Below are positions 7,810 to 16,169 of a DNA stretch of 39,884 bases, piece after piece (position 1 is the stretch's first letter; each line of letters starts with the position of its first letter). The position numbers and the translations under genes were made by a program. The stretch is taken from contig DASPZU010000120.1 in NCBI GenBank assembly GCA_035636095.1, forward strand, positions 1 to 39,884, read 5' to 3'. The notes beneath the pieces are model-generated. The model was given only the letters and a program-made list of their open reading frames with translations, ran no database searches and was not told the origin of the DNA. This DNA comes from Gp7-AA10 sp035636095 (GTDB lineage: Bacteria > Acidobacteriota > Thermoanaerobaculia > Gp7-AA8).

Positions 7810-9681
7810 GTGACTGAAACCGCGCAAGTTGTACATCGAGATGACCGGCCCAGGACAGAGCCGCGCGTCGCGCGCTTCGGCACCTTTGTTGCCGATCTGC
7901 GAACGGGCGAGCTGCGGCGCAACGGCGTCGAAGTCCGCATCCAGGTCCAGCCCTTCCGAATCCTCGGACTGCTGCTCGAGCGTGCCGGAGAAATCGTCAC
8001 ACGCGAGGAACTGCGCGAGCGGCTATGGCCGACCGAGTTCGTCGACTTCGATCACAGCCTGAACACGGCCATCCGAAAACTGCGCGAAGCCCTCGACGAC
8101 TCCCACGAAAATCCGCGGTTCATAGAAACGCTGGCGCGGCGCGGTTACCGCTTTATCGGGCCGGTCACGTGGGAGAGTCAGAGTGTGCCGCGTCCGAAAA
8201 ACCGACTGCTGATTCCCATCGCGATGGCCGTGCTTTTGATGGCGGCAGTGGCGGCATTGATCCTCGTACGTTCACGTCCGACGCCCGCCGCGCCGAACGC
8301 CATCGACGCCGTCGCGGTCCTTCCTTTCACGAACGACGATCCGCAGACGCAACATCTGAGCGACGGCTTGACTGAGATTCTGATCGACACGCTTTCGCGT
8401 CTGCCCGACCTTCACGTCATGGCGCGCACGACAGTCTTCGGCTACAAGGGAAAACCCGTCGACGCCAAAGACGCGGGACGCGCATTGAACGTCAACGCCG
8501 TCGTCGTCGGCAACGTCCGTCATCGCGGCAATGACTACGCGATCCACGTCGAGCTGATCGATGTCAAAGATGGAACACAACTTTGGGGCGAGCGCTTCGA
8601 CGCCACGACCGGCTCGCTCTCGACGGTGCAGAGCCACATTTCGGACGTACTGACTCTGCAATTGCGGCAGGGCGTCAGCAGAGAGCGGCGTCAAATGATC
8701 GCGCAGCGTTACACCCGAGATCCTCGAGCGTACGACGCCTACCTGTGGGGCCTTTACGCGTGGAACAAACGCGACAAGGCGAATCTCCACAACGCCATCA
8801 AGTGGTTCAGCGAAGCGATCGACCGCGACCCGCAGTTCGCGGAAGCGTACGCCGGTCTGGCAAACACCTACGGCGTGATGGTTGGCTACGGCGTCATGCC
8901 GGTGTCGGAAGGAACGGCCAAAGTCATGTCGGCGGCGCAGAAAGCGTTGCGGCTGGACCCGAACAACGCCGAAGCGCTGGTCGCAATCGCGACCACGAAG
9001 TATCGAAACCTTTGGGATTTTGCGGGTGCGGACGTCGACTACAAGCGTGCACTCGCTCTAAATCCGAATTACGCGACTGGCCACCAGTGGTACTCCGATT
9101 ACCTGCGCACCATGGGCCGCTGGACCGAAGCCCGTCGCGAAATTGCAACTGCGCGACAACTCGACCCGCGATCCTGGCCCATCAATACGATGGCGTGTTA
9201 TCAGTTGTACTACGAGCGTCGGTACCGTGAAGCGATCGAAACTTCGCGACGTGCCGAGCAGATCGATCCGAATCTCGCTGCGCCTTACTGCGTCTCGCAA
9301 AGTCTTCTCGCCCTGGGCGACATCGACAGTTCATTGAAAGTATTGGAAGGCGTGAAGCTCCCGGTCGCCATTTGTGAACAAATCGCCGCAGCCTACCGTC
9401 GCGCAGGTCCGCGGGGATTCTTCAGGAAATCGGCGGAGCTGCTCGAGCGCAGGCAGTCCGACAACGTCGAGACACCGGTCGAGATCGCCGAGTTCTACGC
9501 GCGCGCCGGCGATAAGGATCGGGCCTTCGCGTGGCTCGAGAAGGCGTATCAGCGACGCGTCTCACGGATCACCAACATCAACATCGAGCCGGCCTTCGAC
9601 TCGCTCCACTCCGATCCTCGCTTCGATGATCTGCTGCGGCGGGTCGGCCTGCCGAAGGTCAATCCGCCGCAGCAGCAGTAA
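7810..9681 (+). CDS. Winged-helix, transmembrane, TPR one-component regulator
   Basis: 623 residues starting at GTG. Order: an OmpR/ToxR-type winged helix at about 20-115 (FGTFVADLRTGELRRNG to ARRGYRFIG), one membrane helix near 131-152, a FlgO/TolB-N-like domain at about 165-280 (AVLPFTNDD to LWGERFD), then TPR helices from about 330 to 520. CadC/ToxR-like regulators bind DNA on the cytoplasmic side while sensing outside, and this layout is frequent in Acidobacteriota. The signal and targets are unknown. The divergent small secreted protein and cytosine deaminase genes are possible targets by position only. Confidence 0.88.
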   Translation: MTETAQVVHRDDRPRTEPRVARFGTFVADLRTGELRRNGVEVRIQVQPFRILGLLLERAGEIVTREELRERLWPTEFVDFDHSLNTAIRKLREALDDSHENPRFIETLARRGYRFIGPVTWESQSVPRPKNRLLIPIAMAVLLMAAVAALILVRSRPTPAAPNAIDAVAVLPFTNDDPQTQHLSDGLTEILIDTLSRLPDLHVMARTTVFGYKGKPVDAKDAGRALNVNAVVVGNVRHRGNDYAIHVELIDVKDGTQLWGERFDATTGSLSTVQSHISDVLTLQLRQGVSRERRQMIAQRYTRDPRAYDAYLWGLYAWNKRDKANLHNAIKWFSEAIDRDPQFAEAYAGLANTYGVMVGYGVMPVSEGTAKVMSAAQKALRLDPNNAEALVAIATTKYRNLWDFAGADVDYKRALALNPNYATGHQWYSDYLRTMGRWTEARREIATARQLDPRSWPINTMACYQLYYERRYREAIETSRRAEQIDPNLAAPYCVSQSLLALGDIDSSLKVLEGVKLPVAICEQIAAAYRRAGPRGFFRKSAELLERRQSDNVETPVEIAEFYARAGDKDRAFAWLEKAYQRRVSRITNINIEPAFDSLHSDPRFDDLLRRVGLPKVNPPQQQ

Positions 9682-9682
9682 T

Positions 9683-10549
9683 TCATTGCGCGATGCGCAT
9701 ATGATCGAAGAGCATCCGGAACGCGGTGGTACTGCTCGGAAAGGGCGCGTTAGGCGGAAACTGTCCGCCGATGAAGAACGCCGCGCCGGAAAGGCTGTCG
9801 ACCACTGAGGCATACGGCGCAACGGTTCCGTTGCCGGAGACGATCCGATACGTCGCCGACGCTTCGTCGAACGTCTGATTGGCAATCGAGGTCGAGCTGA
9901 ACTGCACGTGCTCGAACCCATTCGCGGGAATCGTGAAGCGGCGCGTGCCCAGCGTCGATCCGTCAGCTCCGCGCAACGCAACCTCGAGCGTGAGCCCCGA
10001 AGTTGCGCTGCCGGCGACAAAGCCGAGGTTGGTGCGATAGTGCGAATTGGAGGTGAGACCGGCAACATAGGCTGTGGCGTTGGAGAGATCCGATGTCGCG
10101 AGAGTGTTGTCGAGAAAATCGCGCAACGGCGTCACCGACTGACCCTGTGTCGCGCCGGCGGCGTTCGAGACGTAGGCGCGGCTCGAGACCGCGAAGGGCC
10201 GATCGGCACCGACCATGATCGCGCCGATGGTCTGCGCCAGGCCGCGATGTCCGTTCAGCGCGTCGCGCAGAATGCGCGTGCCGTTTGCCGGAATCGTGAT
10301 CGAGCTGCCCAACGAAGTGGCCAGAGGCGTGACGTTCTCCGGCATCCCCTCCCCCGACTCGATGACCACCAGCTGCACCGTCAGCGGCGTCGACTGAATG
10401 TTCTGAATCGCGACGTCGCTCATCCACGTACTGCCATCCGCGCCGGTGACGTGACCCGCGACTGGAATGACGTAGAGATCGGAGTACTGCCCCGCCATCA
10501 CTGCTGCAGGCCAACAGAAAAGAATCAGGACCAGAGCGAGCCGGCGCAT
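9683..10549 (-). CDS. Secreted protein with two beta-sandwich-like repeats
   Basis: 288 residues with a clear signal peptide (MRRLALVLILFCWPAAVMAG). The mature part shows two similar halves. Each has an entry of the type YVIPVAGHVTGADGSTW or AYVAGLTSNSHYRTNL, then strands ending in an IPANG turn (ITIPANGTRIL and FTIPANGFEHV). I infer tandem beta-sandwich domains exported to the periplasm or cell surface. No catalytic motif is visible. Its ATG overlaps the stop of the DUF4331 gene (TGATG), so it is the last gene of that operon. Confidence 0.72.
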   Translation of the reverse strand: MRRLALVLILFCWPAAVMAGQYSDLYVIPVAGHVTGADGSTWMSDVAIQNIQSTPLTVQLVVIESGEGMPENVTPLATSLGSSITIPANGTRILRDALNGHRGLAQTIGAIMVGADRPFAVSSRAYVSNAAGATQGQSVTPLRDFLDNTLATSDLSNATAYVAGLTSNSHYRTNLGFVAGSATSGLTLEVALRGADGSTLGTRRFTIPANGFEHVQFSSTSIANQTFDEASATYRIVSGNGTVAPYASVVDSLSGAAFFIGGQFPPNAPFPSSTTAFRMLFDHMRIAQ

Positions 10550-11955
10550 CAGTTGCCCCCTTGCGGTGTGCCTTCGTAACCGGAATGCGGCGAGGCCAGA
10601 TACGGGAACGCGCTGAGGAACGCCTTGTCATTCGCGTCGACGCCGTCGGTGAGCTGATTGTTAGGCTGCTTGTTGAAACCTTGAACCAGCACTCCCGCCA
10701 CCACTTGCAATTCGATGTCGACGATGTCATCCGCCAGACGACGGCCGTTGGGAAAGCCGCCGTTGTCGCCCGCCAGCGCCCCCATGCGATTCGGCGATGC
10801 GGTCAGCGGCGTGGCGAGATTGATCCGCAGCATCTCGGACGGAACGACATTCGCCGGCTTGTTGAGACCATCCAGGCCGGTGAGGAAGACCGACACGATG
10901 TCGCTGCGTGGCGCGGGCGGCACGGTCACGCCGGGATAGAGCACCGGGATCAGCTTGGCGGCCTCGGGATCGAGAATGCGATTCTTGAAGGTGTCATTGG
11001 TGTTGAAAAGCGGCAGATCGCCGCTCGGCTCGGAGCTGTTGAAGAAATCCTTGAACGCCAGTGGAATCACGACCTCGTTCACCAGCGGCATGCCCAGTCG
11101 CGAAACCTGTACCGGCGCGCTGAGCGTCTGAATCGGCGTCAGGCCGGCCGAGCGCACTGTCACGCGCGAACGGCTGGAGGTCGACCACACGCCGATGATC
11201 TGGTTCGATGTGCTTTGCACCACGTCGGTGATGGGCACCTGCAGCACGATCGACATCACGTTGTAGCCTTTCAGGCCGTCGATGCCTTTGGTGTTACCGG
11301 GCTGATTGATCAGATGCAGCGACTGGATCGGGCGCAGCGCGAGCAGATCGAAGACCGATCCGAGGTCGACGAAGAACGGGTCGTCGCGGGGACCGCAGAA
11401 CACTTTGCCGCCGTTGGGCAGCGTGTTGATCGCGGGCATGGCCAGGTTGACTTCGTAATTCGGAGTGGAACGCGGCCCGATATTCCAGGGCGCGACCTGA
11501 AATTCGCCGCCGATCTGCGTGCCCGCGCTGCCGCGTCGCGGCCCGTTGACGCGGGTCACGGTGTAGAACTGCCGCACGTTCAGGTTTGCGCTGTCGAGCG
11601 TGACCACCGGACCGGTGTTGTACAGGAAGGTGTTGCCATTGCGGGTGTCGGTGCGAAAGCGGAACTGATACGTGATGTCCTCCTTCGCGTCGCCGTTGTT
11701 GTCGATGTGGATTTCGTAGAGGACGTTGTCGGAAAAGCGCGCGAAGTTCGGACCGCCCTGCGCGTTCGCGAACGGATAGTAGTTCGCCACCAAGGTCACC
11801 GTGTTAGGCGCGTCCGGACTGCGAAAGACATACACGTCTGTCGCGTCCGCCGCCGGATCCTCGGTGATCAGCGGCGCTTCTCGATGCGAGGAAGCCAGAA
11901 GCGCCGCCGGCAGGAGAAGGCAGGCAAGGATGAGAGAGAGTTTTCGTTTCGACAT
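10549..11955 (-). CDS. DUF4331 family secreted protein
   Basis: 468 residues from the ATG at 11955, which has a strong Shine-Dalgarno (AAAGGAG, five bases before the ATG). An in-frame start 12 codons upstream is less likely because it precedes the signal peptide. After the signal peptide comes SSHREAPLITEDPAADATD, the hallmark N-terminus of the DUF4331 family, and the protein keeps the family length. The biochemical role is unknown. It lies 61 bp downstream of a HupE/UreJ gene and is coupled to the following secreted protein. Confidence 0.88.
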   Translation of the reverse strand: MSKRKLSLILACLLLPAALLASSHREAPLITEDPAADATDVYVFRSPDAPNTVTLVANYYPFANAQGGPNFARFSDNVLYEIHIDNNGDAKEDITYQFRFRTDTRNGNTFLYNTGPVVTLDSANLNVRQFYTVTRVNGPRRGSAGTQIGGEFQVAPWNIGPRSTPNYEVNLAMPAINTLPNGGKVFCGPRDDPFFVDLGSVFDLLALRPIQSLHLINQPGNTKGIDGLKGYNVMSIVLQVPITDVVQSTSNQIIGVWSTSSRSRVTVRSAGLTPIQTLSAPVQVSRLGMPLVNEVVIPLAFKDFFNSSEPSGDLPLFNTNDTFKNRILDPEAAKLIPVLYPGVTVPPAPRSDIVSVFLTGLDGLNKPANVVPSEMLRINLATPLTASPNRMGALAGDNGGFPNGRRLADDIVDIELQVVAGVLVQGFNKQPNNQLTDGVDANDKAFLSAFPYLASPHSGYEGTPQGGN

Positions 11956-12016
11956 TGCATCTCCTTTGTGTTGTTGAGGCCTCGCCCTCAACTACGGCGT
12001 CGAATCGAAATCGGAT

Positions 12017-12931
12017 TTACGAAAGCACGCGCTGCGCAGTCCAGAAGATTCCGGTTGCCGCGATCAGCGCCGACGCCGGCATCACCAGGCGGTGGCGATA
12101 CCACGGCTTCGCATGCGCCCAGCACACCACCAGCAGCCAGGCTGCGGCGATCACCGTCAGCTGCCCCGCTTCGACGCCCACATTGAATGTGATCAACGCG
12201 GGGAGAAACTGGCTGCGCGGCAACCCGAGATCTCTCAAAACTCCGGCGAAGCCCATGCCGTGGAGAAGGCCGAACGCGAAGACAATCGCGACCCGCCACG
12301 GTTTGAGATTGGAAGTCGTCAGATTCTCGATCGCGACGTAGGCGATCGACAGTGCGATCGCCGGCTCGACAATGCGAGGCGAGACCGAAACGACGCCGTA
12401 AATGGTGAGGCCGAGGGTGATCGAGTGCGCGACCGTGAAGGCAGTCACCTGCGCAAGCACCGGCTTCATTTTCGCCGACAGCAGGAAAAGGCCGAGGACA
12501 AAGAGGATGTGATCGAAGCCGTGAGGCACGATGTGCGTGAATCCGAGGACGAGATATTGGCGGACGACGTCGAGTCGCGTCGGCGGAATGACGGCTCGCG
12601 ACAGAATGAACGGCGTGCTGGTCGCGTCTCCTTCGATCCATTGTCGAATCGGCGTCTCGCCTTCATTCGCAAATGTGATCGCGTAGGTCGCGTAAGCCTT
12701 GGCATTGCGCCAGGTGAACGTCTTCGCGTGCGGCGGGATGTCGCGCGAAGTCGCTTTCACACCGTCGAAGCGCGCGTCGATGTCCAAATTCTTTGTCCCG
12801 ATCGCCTCCGCGCTCCAGGTGTGATCGCGATGGAAGACGACATTGACGCGCGTCGTCCCGATCTCGTGCGCCAACGCCGGAACGCTCAGGAGCAGCGCCA
12901 GGATCAACGCTCGAACGTGAGCGATGCCCAT
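12017..12931 (-). CDS. HupE/UreJ family membrane protein
   Basis: 304 residues from the ATG at 12931; a TTG four codons upstream is possible. A signal peptide and a periplasmic N-terminal domain of about 110 residues precede a six- or seven-helix HupE/UreJ-type domain. That domain carries the conserved His-rich helices HIVPHGFDHILFVLGLF, AFTVAHSITL and GLLHGMGFAG. HupE/UreJ proteins are associated with nickel uptake for hydrogenase or urease, but no such enzyme is in the window, so the metal is open. The gene overlaps the end of the DUF4198 gene by 28 bp, or 40 bp from the TTG. Confidence 0.88.
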   Translation of the reverse strand: MGIAHVRALILALLLSVPALAHEIGTTRVNVVFHRDHTWSAEAIGTKNLDIDARFDGVKATSRDIPPHAKTFTWRNAKAYATYAITFANEGETPIRQWIEGDATSTPFILSRAVIPPTRLDVVRQYLVLGFTHIVPHGFDHILFVLGLFLLSAKMKPVLAQVTAFTVAHSITLGLTIYGVVSVSPRIVEPAIALSIAYVAIENLTTSNLKPWRVAIVFAFGLLHGMGFAGVLRDLGLPRSQFLPALITFNVGVEAGQLTVIAAAWLLVVCWAHAKPWYRHRLVMPASALIAATGIFWTAQRVLS

Positions 12932-13641
12932 AGGCTTTCCCAATCAACACTCGATCCGGCGGGCGCCGGAACCATCCATACCGATTTGACCAGCCACACA
13001 CCCGGCTTCGGAAGTGCGATCGCGACGCGGCCGCGCGCATCGGAGCGTGCCGTCAGATGGACGCCTTTGCGATCGATCGCCGTCACCAGCGCGCCCGCCA
13101 GCGGCTTCCCCTCGAGCAGAAGCCGTAATCGCAGAGGCGTCGCCGACAGCGGATTGGTCTCCGGAACGATTTCGTAGCGAAAACCAAGGCGTCGATCGAA
13201 TCCTCTGTTTCCGACGCCCACCAGCGCCTTGGCGTAGCGAAAGAAGTGCTCGCGGTCAGGCTGTCCGCGGAGTTTGATGATCAAATCCAAACCTTCGACT
13301 CGCAGGAATTCCGCGAATTTCTCGGCAGAAAGCTCCAGCGGATAGGGCTTACTCCGATAGCCGATGATCGCCAGTCCGGGCTGGTCGATGCGCAGATAAC
13401 CGGCCGGATCGAGATTCTCAAAACCATCGATCGTCCGCTCTCCCCCAGCGTCGCGAATCGTGAAGCTCTCGAGGAGCTGTGCGCTGCGCGGAACGGGATC
13501 GCCTGCGAAGTCCTGTCCGACGCGCAGTCCGACCGTCATCTTCTGCCCGGCCGCCGGCCGGAACGTCGATGGCTCGAGCCAGAAATCGTGCGCCGACGCG
13601 GTCGCCGATACGAACACCAGCACAGCAAGAACGCGTCGCAT
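12904..13641 (-). CDS. DUF4198 family periplasmic protein
   Basis: 245 residues from an ATG at 13641 directly before a signal peptide (MRRVLAVLVFVSATASA). The mature protein starts HDFWLEPSTFRPAAGQ, which is diagnostic of DUF4198, a family linked by annotation and gene context to nickel or cobalt uptake. A C-terminal Ig-like half (LAGALVTAIDRKGV to PGVWLVKSVW) follows. The open frame continues 39 codons upstream, but that part spans a palindromic repeat and has no signal-like start, so I reject it. It is first in the operon with HupE/UreJ and DUF4331. Confidence 0.85.
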   Translation of the reverse strand: MRRVLAVLVFVSATASAHDFWLEPSTFRPAAGQKMTVGLRVGQDFAGDPVPRSAQLLESFTIRDAGGERTIDGFENLDPAGYLRIDQPGLAIIGYRSKPYPLELSAEKFAEFLRVEGLDLIIKLRGQPDREHFFRYAKALVGVGNRGFDRRLGFRYEIVPETNPLSATPLRLRLLLEGKPLAGALVTAIDRKGVHLTARSDARGRVAIALPKPGVWLVKSVWMVPAPAGSSVDWESLWASLTFER

Positions 13642-13677
13642 ACCGGCACTACGCACGGCGCGGCGAATCGGATTGGC

Positions 13678-13717
13678 GGCGCTTCGCGCCACCCTCTCCC
13701 CCTTCCGCGGGAGAGGG
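13678..13717. repeat. Intergenic double-hairpin palindrome
   Basis: GGCGC-TTC-GCGCC at 13678-13690 is followed by CCCTCTCCC and GGGAGAGGG (13692-13700 and 13109+600 to 13717, i.e. 13709-13717) around CCTTCCGC. It sits between the divergent DUF4198 and sigma-factor genes. The arrangement of a CGCTTCGCG hairpin followed by a CC.TCTCCC hairpin matches the core of the element inside lhr at 916-990. Confidence 0.65.
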
Positions 13718-13746
13718 ATCTGGTGCCGCGATAAGATCACGGCGTT

Positions 13747-14304
13747 TTGAAGACGCATCCGCTTCGCGACGCGGCCCTGACAGGGAAGACCTCGGACTTC
13801 GGCGCGGCTTACGATCGGTATGCGCCGGTCGTTTACGGTCTCCTCATTCGGATCTTGCGCGATCCGGGCGACGCTCAGGAAATTCTGCAGGAGACGTTCC
13901 TGGCCGCCTGGACCGATGCGCGCAAATTCGATCCGGCGCGAGGAAGCGAGCTGGCGTGGCTGATCGCGATGGCGCGTAGCCGCGGGATCGACAGGCTCCG
14001 CGCCAGACAGCGCCGAGGACAGCGGGAGGAAGAAGCGAGACGGGAAATCTCAATCGTGGGCTCGAACGTAGATTCTGCAGGGAGTGATCCGGTTGCCTTC
14101 AGAGAGATTCGCGTGGCAGTTCGCAGCGCGCTGCAGGAACTGCCTGAAGCGCAGCGGAGCGCACTCGAGCTGGCCTATTTCGACGGCCTGTCACAATCTG
14201 AGATCGCCACGCGACTCGGCGAGCCCCTCGGCACGATCAAGACACGAACGAATTTGGCCATGAAGAAACTGCGGGAGCGCCTCGGCGCTTTCAAATCAAG
14301 ATGA
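13747..14304 (+). CDS. ECF-type RNA polymerase sigma factor
   Basis: 185 residues starting at TTG. Region 2 spans about 20-90 (YDRYAPVVYGLLIRIL, then DAQEILQETFLAAW) and region 4 about 125-180 (LQELPEAQRSALELAYFDG, then SQSEIATRLGEPLGTIKTR). It redirects RNA polymerase to a stress-type regulon. The start lacks a strong ribosome binding site, and no later in-frame start would preserve region 2. The stop overlaps the anti-sigma ATG by four bases (ATGA), giving a standard co-translated sigma/anti-sigma pair. Its own promoter should lie in the 105-bp divergent gap that also holds the palindromic repeat. Confidence 0.92.
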   Translation: MKTHPLRDAALTGKTSDFGAAYDRYAPVVYGLLIRILRDPGDAQEILQETFLAAWTDARKFDPARGSELAWLIAMARSRGIDRLRARQRRGQREEEARREISIVGSNVDSAGSDPVAFREIRVAVRSALQELPEAQRSALELAYFDGLSQSEIATRLGEPLGTIKTRTNLAMKKLRERLGAFKSR

Positions 14305-15011
14305 CGCACGAAGAAATCCAGCAGCTCGCCGCGCTCGACGCGATCAACGCCGCCACTCCGGAGGAGGTGGCCGAGCTGCGCCGTCACCTCGCGACGTGCG
14401 ACGATTGCCGTCGCGCTGCCGATGAGCTGCACGAAGCCGCCGCCCTCATCGCGCTGGGCGTCGATCCGGACACGCCACCGCCCGCTGCTAAAGAAAATAT
14501 CTTGCGTCATGTGGGACGGGCTTCGGCCCGTCCTGTCCTGCAGTGGTGGCTGGCGGCCGCAGCAGCACTCTTCCTCGTGCTGTTCCTCTGGACCGCTTCG
14601 CAACTGCGCGACGCGCGCGAGCAGGTCGCACAACTGCAATCCGATCGGGAAAAACTCACCGGCATGATCGCGACGCTGAGCCGTTCGCGCGTCATCCAGC
14701 TCGCCGGTCAGGAGATCGCGCCGCGCGCTTCCGCGAATGTCTTCCTCGACCCGTCGCAGCGGCGCGCGTTCATCTTCTTCCACGGGCTCCCGGCGAATCC
14801 GGACGACAAGAGCTATCAGCTGTGGATCATCCGCGCCGATCAGGCGAAGCCGATGAGCGCGGGCGTCTTCAACGTCGACGCGACCGGCAATGCAGCGCTG
14901 GTCGTGCAGAACATCCCCATCGATACACTCATCAAGGCGCTGGCGGTGACGCTCGAGCCACGGGGTGGCGTCAAGGCACCGACCGGTCAGAAGTACCTCG
15001 TCGGAAGCTAA
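14301..15011 (+). CDS. Membrane anti-sigma factor, RskA-like
   Basis: 236 residues. The N-terminal zinc-finger anti-sigma motif is HLATCDDC near 29-36, the usual contact site for an ECF sigma factor. One transmembrane helix lies at about 83-101 (WWLAAAAALFLVLFLW), followed by a coiled segment (LRDAREQVAQLQSDREKL) and an RskA-type extracytoplasmic domain of about 110 residues. It is expected to hold the upstream sigma factor at the membrane until a signal triggers its proteolysis. A GGACGGGC-TTCG-GCCCGTCC palindrome lies in frame just before the membrane helix and encodes GRASARP. Its stop overlaps the end of the next, convergent gene by four bases. Confidence 0.9.
   Translation: MTHEEIQQLAALDAINAATPEEVAELRRHLATCDDCRRAADELHEAAALIALGVDPDTPPPAAKENILRHVGRASARPVLQWWLAAAAALFLVLFLWTASQLRDAREQVAQLQSDREKLTGMIATLSRSRVIQLAGQEIAPRASANVFLDPSQRRAFIFFHGLPANPDDKSYQLWIIRADQAKPMSAGVFNVDATGNAALVVQNIPIDTLIKALAVTLEPRGGVKAPTGQKYLVGS
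14514..14533 (+). repeat. TTCG-loop palindrome inside the anti-sigma gene
   Basis: GGACGGGC and GCCCGTCC form a perfect 8-bp stem around TTCG, a stable tetraloop. It is in frame and encodes GRASARP in the linker between the zinc-finger domain and the membrane helix. Confidence 0.6.
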
Positions 15012-15802
15012 GGCTCCGGCGCGTGCACGTGCGATTCGATGCGCTGGAAAGACGCGCCCTTCGCATCGACGCCACGGACCACAGCTCGGAACGGTACCTT
15101 CGGAACGCTGCAGTCTCCGGCGTACTCGTCTCCGCTCACCGGCGTGATCGAGGCGGCACCAAGAGGCGATCCGTCACGCGCGACGAAGGCGAGCTTCACG
15201 TCTTTGGCGGAGCCGGAAAGCGACAGCTCGCATGCCAGCGACTCTCCCCCGCGAACGGGCCGCTTGACTGGAAACATCCCCTCATGCCCCGGCCGCCCAC
15301 CCGGCTCGATAAACCGGAAGGTAATCAACTCCGGCCCATCTTCTGCCGGCTTCACATGCGCAGTGAATGCATACGTTCCCGCTCCATGCAGCTCCAGCCG
15401 CCACAACCCTTTTGCAGGCGATTTGACGATCGCGATCAGCATGTGCTGAAACGTCTGGACATCGCGCTCGATCGTGGCATCCGGACGCAGGAGCACCGCG
15501 AGATCCTTACGCTGGATGGCGAGGAAGACGGTCAGCTCCTTCACACCCAATTCAACGGGAATCTCGAATGTCTTCTCGCTCTCCATCGCGCCGTACGCGA
15601 GGACGACTGGCTCGCGCTCGATCGGCACCTGCAGACGCGCGGTCGCAAATTCGCCCGGAGCCCAGAAATAAATATCACCGCCGCTGTTCGCCGCCAGATC
15701 GAAATACAAAGGATCGATCTTCAGAAGTCCGCGCGCGTCTTTGGTGGGCGGCCGCGGTATCTGATCCTGCTGCGCGAGCAGAAGAAGCAGAAAAACGATC
15801 AT
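15008..15802 (-). CDS. Secreted or periplasmic protein of unknown function
   Basis: 264 residues with a short hydrophobic N-terminus (MIVFLLLLLA) that may be a signal peptide with an atypical lack of positive charge. The mature part looks like all-beta sandwich domains: GLWRLELHGAGTYAFTAHV resembles the region after von Willebrand A domains in hemicentin-like proteins, and an Ig-like C-terminus follows. No enzyme motif is visible. It ends four bases inside the anti-sigma gene and starts divergently from the ArsR gene. Confidence 0.65.
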   Translation of the reverse strand: MIVFLLLLLAQQDQIPRPPTKDARGLLKIDPLYFDLAANSGGDIYFWAPGEFATARLQVPIEREPVVLAYGAMESEKTFEIPVELGVKELTVFLAIQRKDLAVLLRPDATIERDVQTFQHMLIAIVKSPAKGLWRLELHGAGTYAFTAHVKPAEDGPELITFRFIEPGGRPGHEGMFPVKRPVRGGESLACELSLSGSAKDVKLAFVARDGSPLGAASITPVSGDEYAGDCSVPKVPFRAVVRGVDAKGASFQRIESHVHAPEP

Positions 15803-15817
15803 TGATCAAGGATACAC

Positions 15818-15849
15818 TTGACACCCGCAGTTAGTAAGCATATACTTAC
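15818..15849 (+). promoter_or_regulatory. arsR-type promoter with overlapping operator
   Basis: TTGACA at 15818-15823, a 17-bp spacer and TATACT at 15841-15846 form a near-consensus sigma-70 promoter. The inverted repeat GTAAG-CATATA-CTTAC (15834-15849) covers the -10 box, and GTTAGTAA occurs directly at 15830 and again at 15851, 21 bp apart. This fits autorepression by the ArsR-like protein. The expected start of transcription is only about five bases before the ATG, so the mRNA may be leaderless. Confidence 0.75.
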
Positions 15850-15857
15850 CGTTAGTA

Positions 15858-16169
15858 ATGGCTAACCAATCGGAACGATTCGGCGCCCTGGCCGACCCGA
15901 CCCGCCGCGAGATCTTCGAGAAGCTGGCGCGCAAACCGCTGGCCGTCGGCGAGATCGCCGAAGGATTGCCGGTGACGCGGCCGGCGGTATCGCAACATCT
16001 CAAGGTCTTGAAAGAGGCCGGCCTCGTCACGATGCGCACCGAGGGGACGCGGAATGTCTATGCGATCGATTTCCGCGCCATCGCGGCCATGCGGTCCTAC
16101 CTCGACCGGTTTTGGCAGAAAGCACTCGCCGCGTTCAAGGATGCGGTCGAAAAGGAGAACGGAGCATGA
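15858..16169 (+). CDS. ArsR-family winged-helix repressor
   Basis: 103 residues with the classic ArsR/SmtB fold: LADPTRREIFEKLARKP, then the recognition region LPVTRPAVSQHLKVLKEAGLV and a wing around TEGTRNVYAID. The metal-binding cysteine motif of ArsR/SmtB sensors is absent. It instead matches the subgroup that precedes SRPBCC/AHSA1 genes, whose signal is usually unknown. The ATG at 15858 has no Shine-Dalgarno and lies just after the -10 box. The stop overlaps the SRPBCC gene start (ATGA). Confidence 0.92.
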   Translation: MANQSERFGALADPTRREIFEKLARKPLAVGEIAEGLPVTRPAVSQHLKVLKEAGLVTMRTEGTRNVYAIDFRAIAAMRSYLDRFWQKALAAFKDAVEKENGA

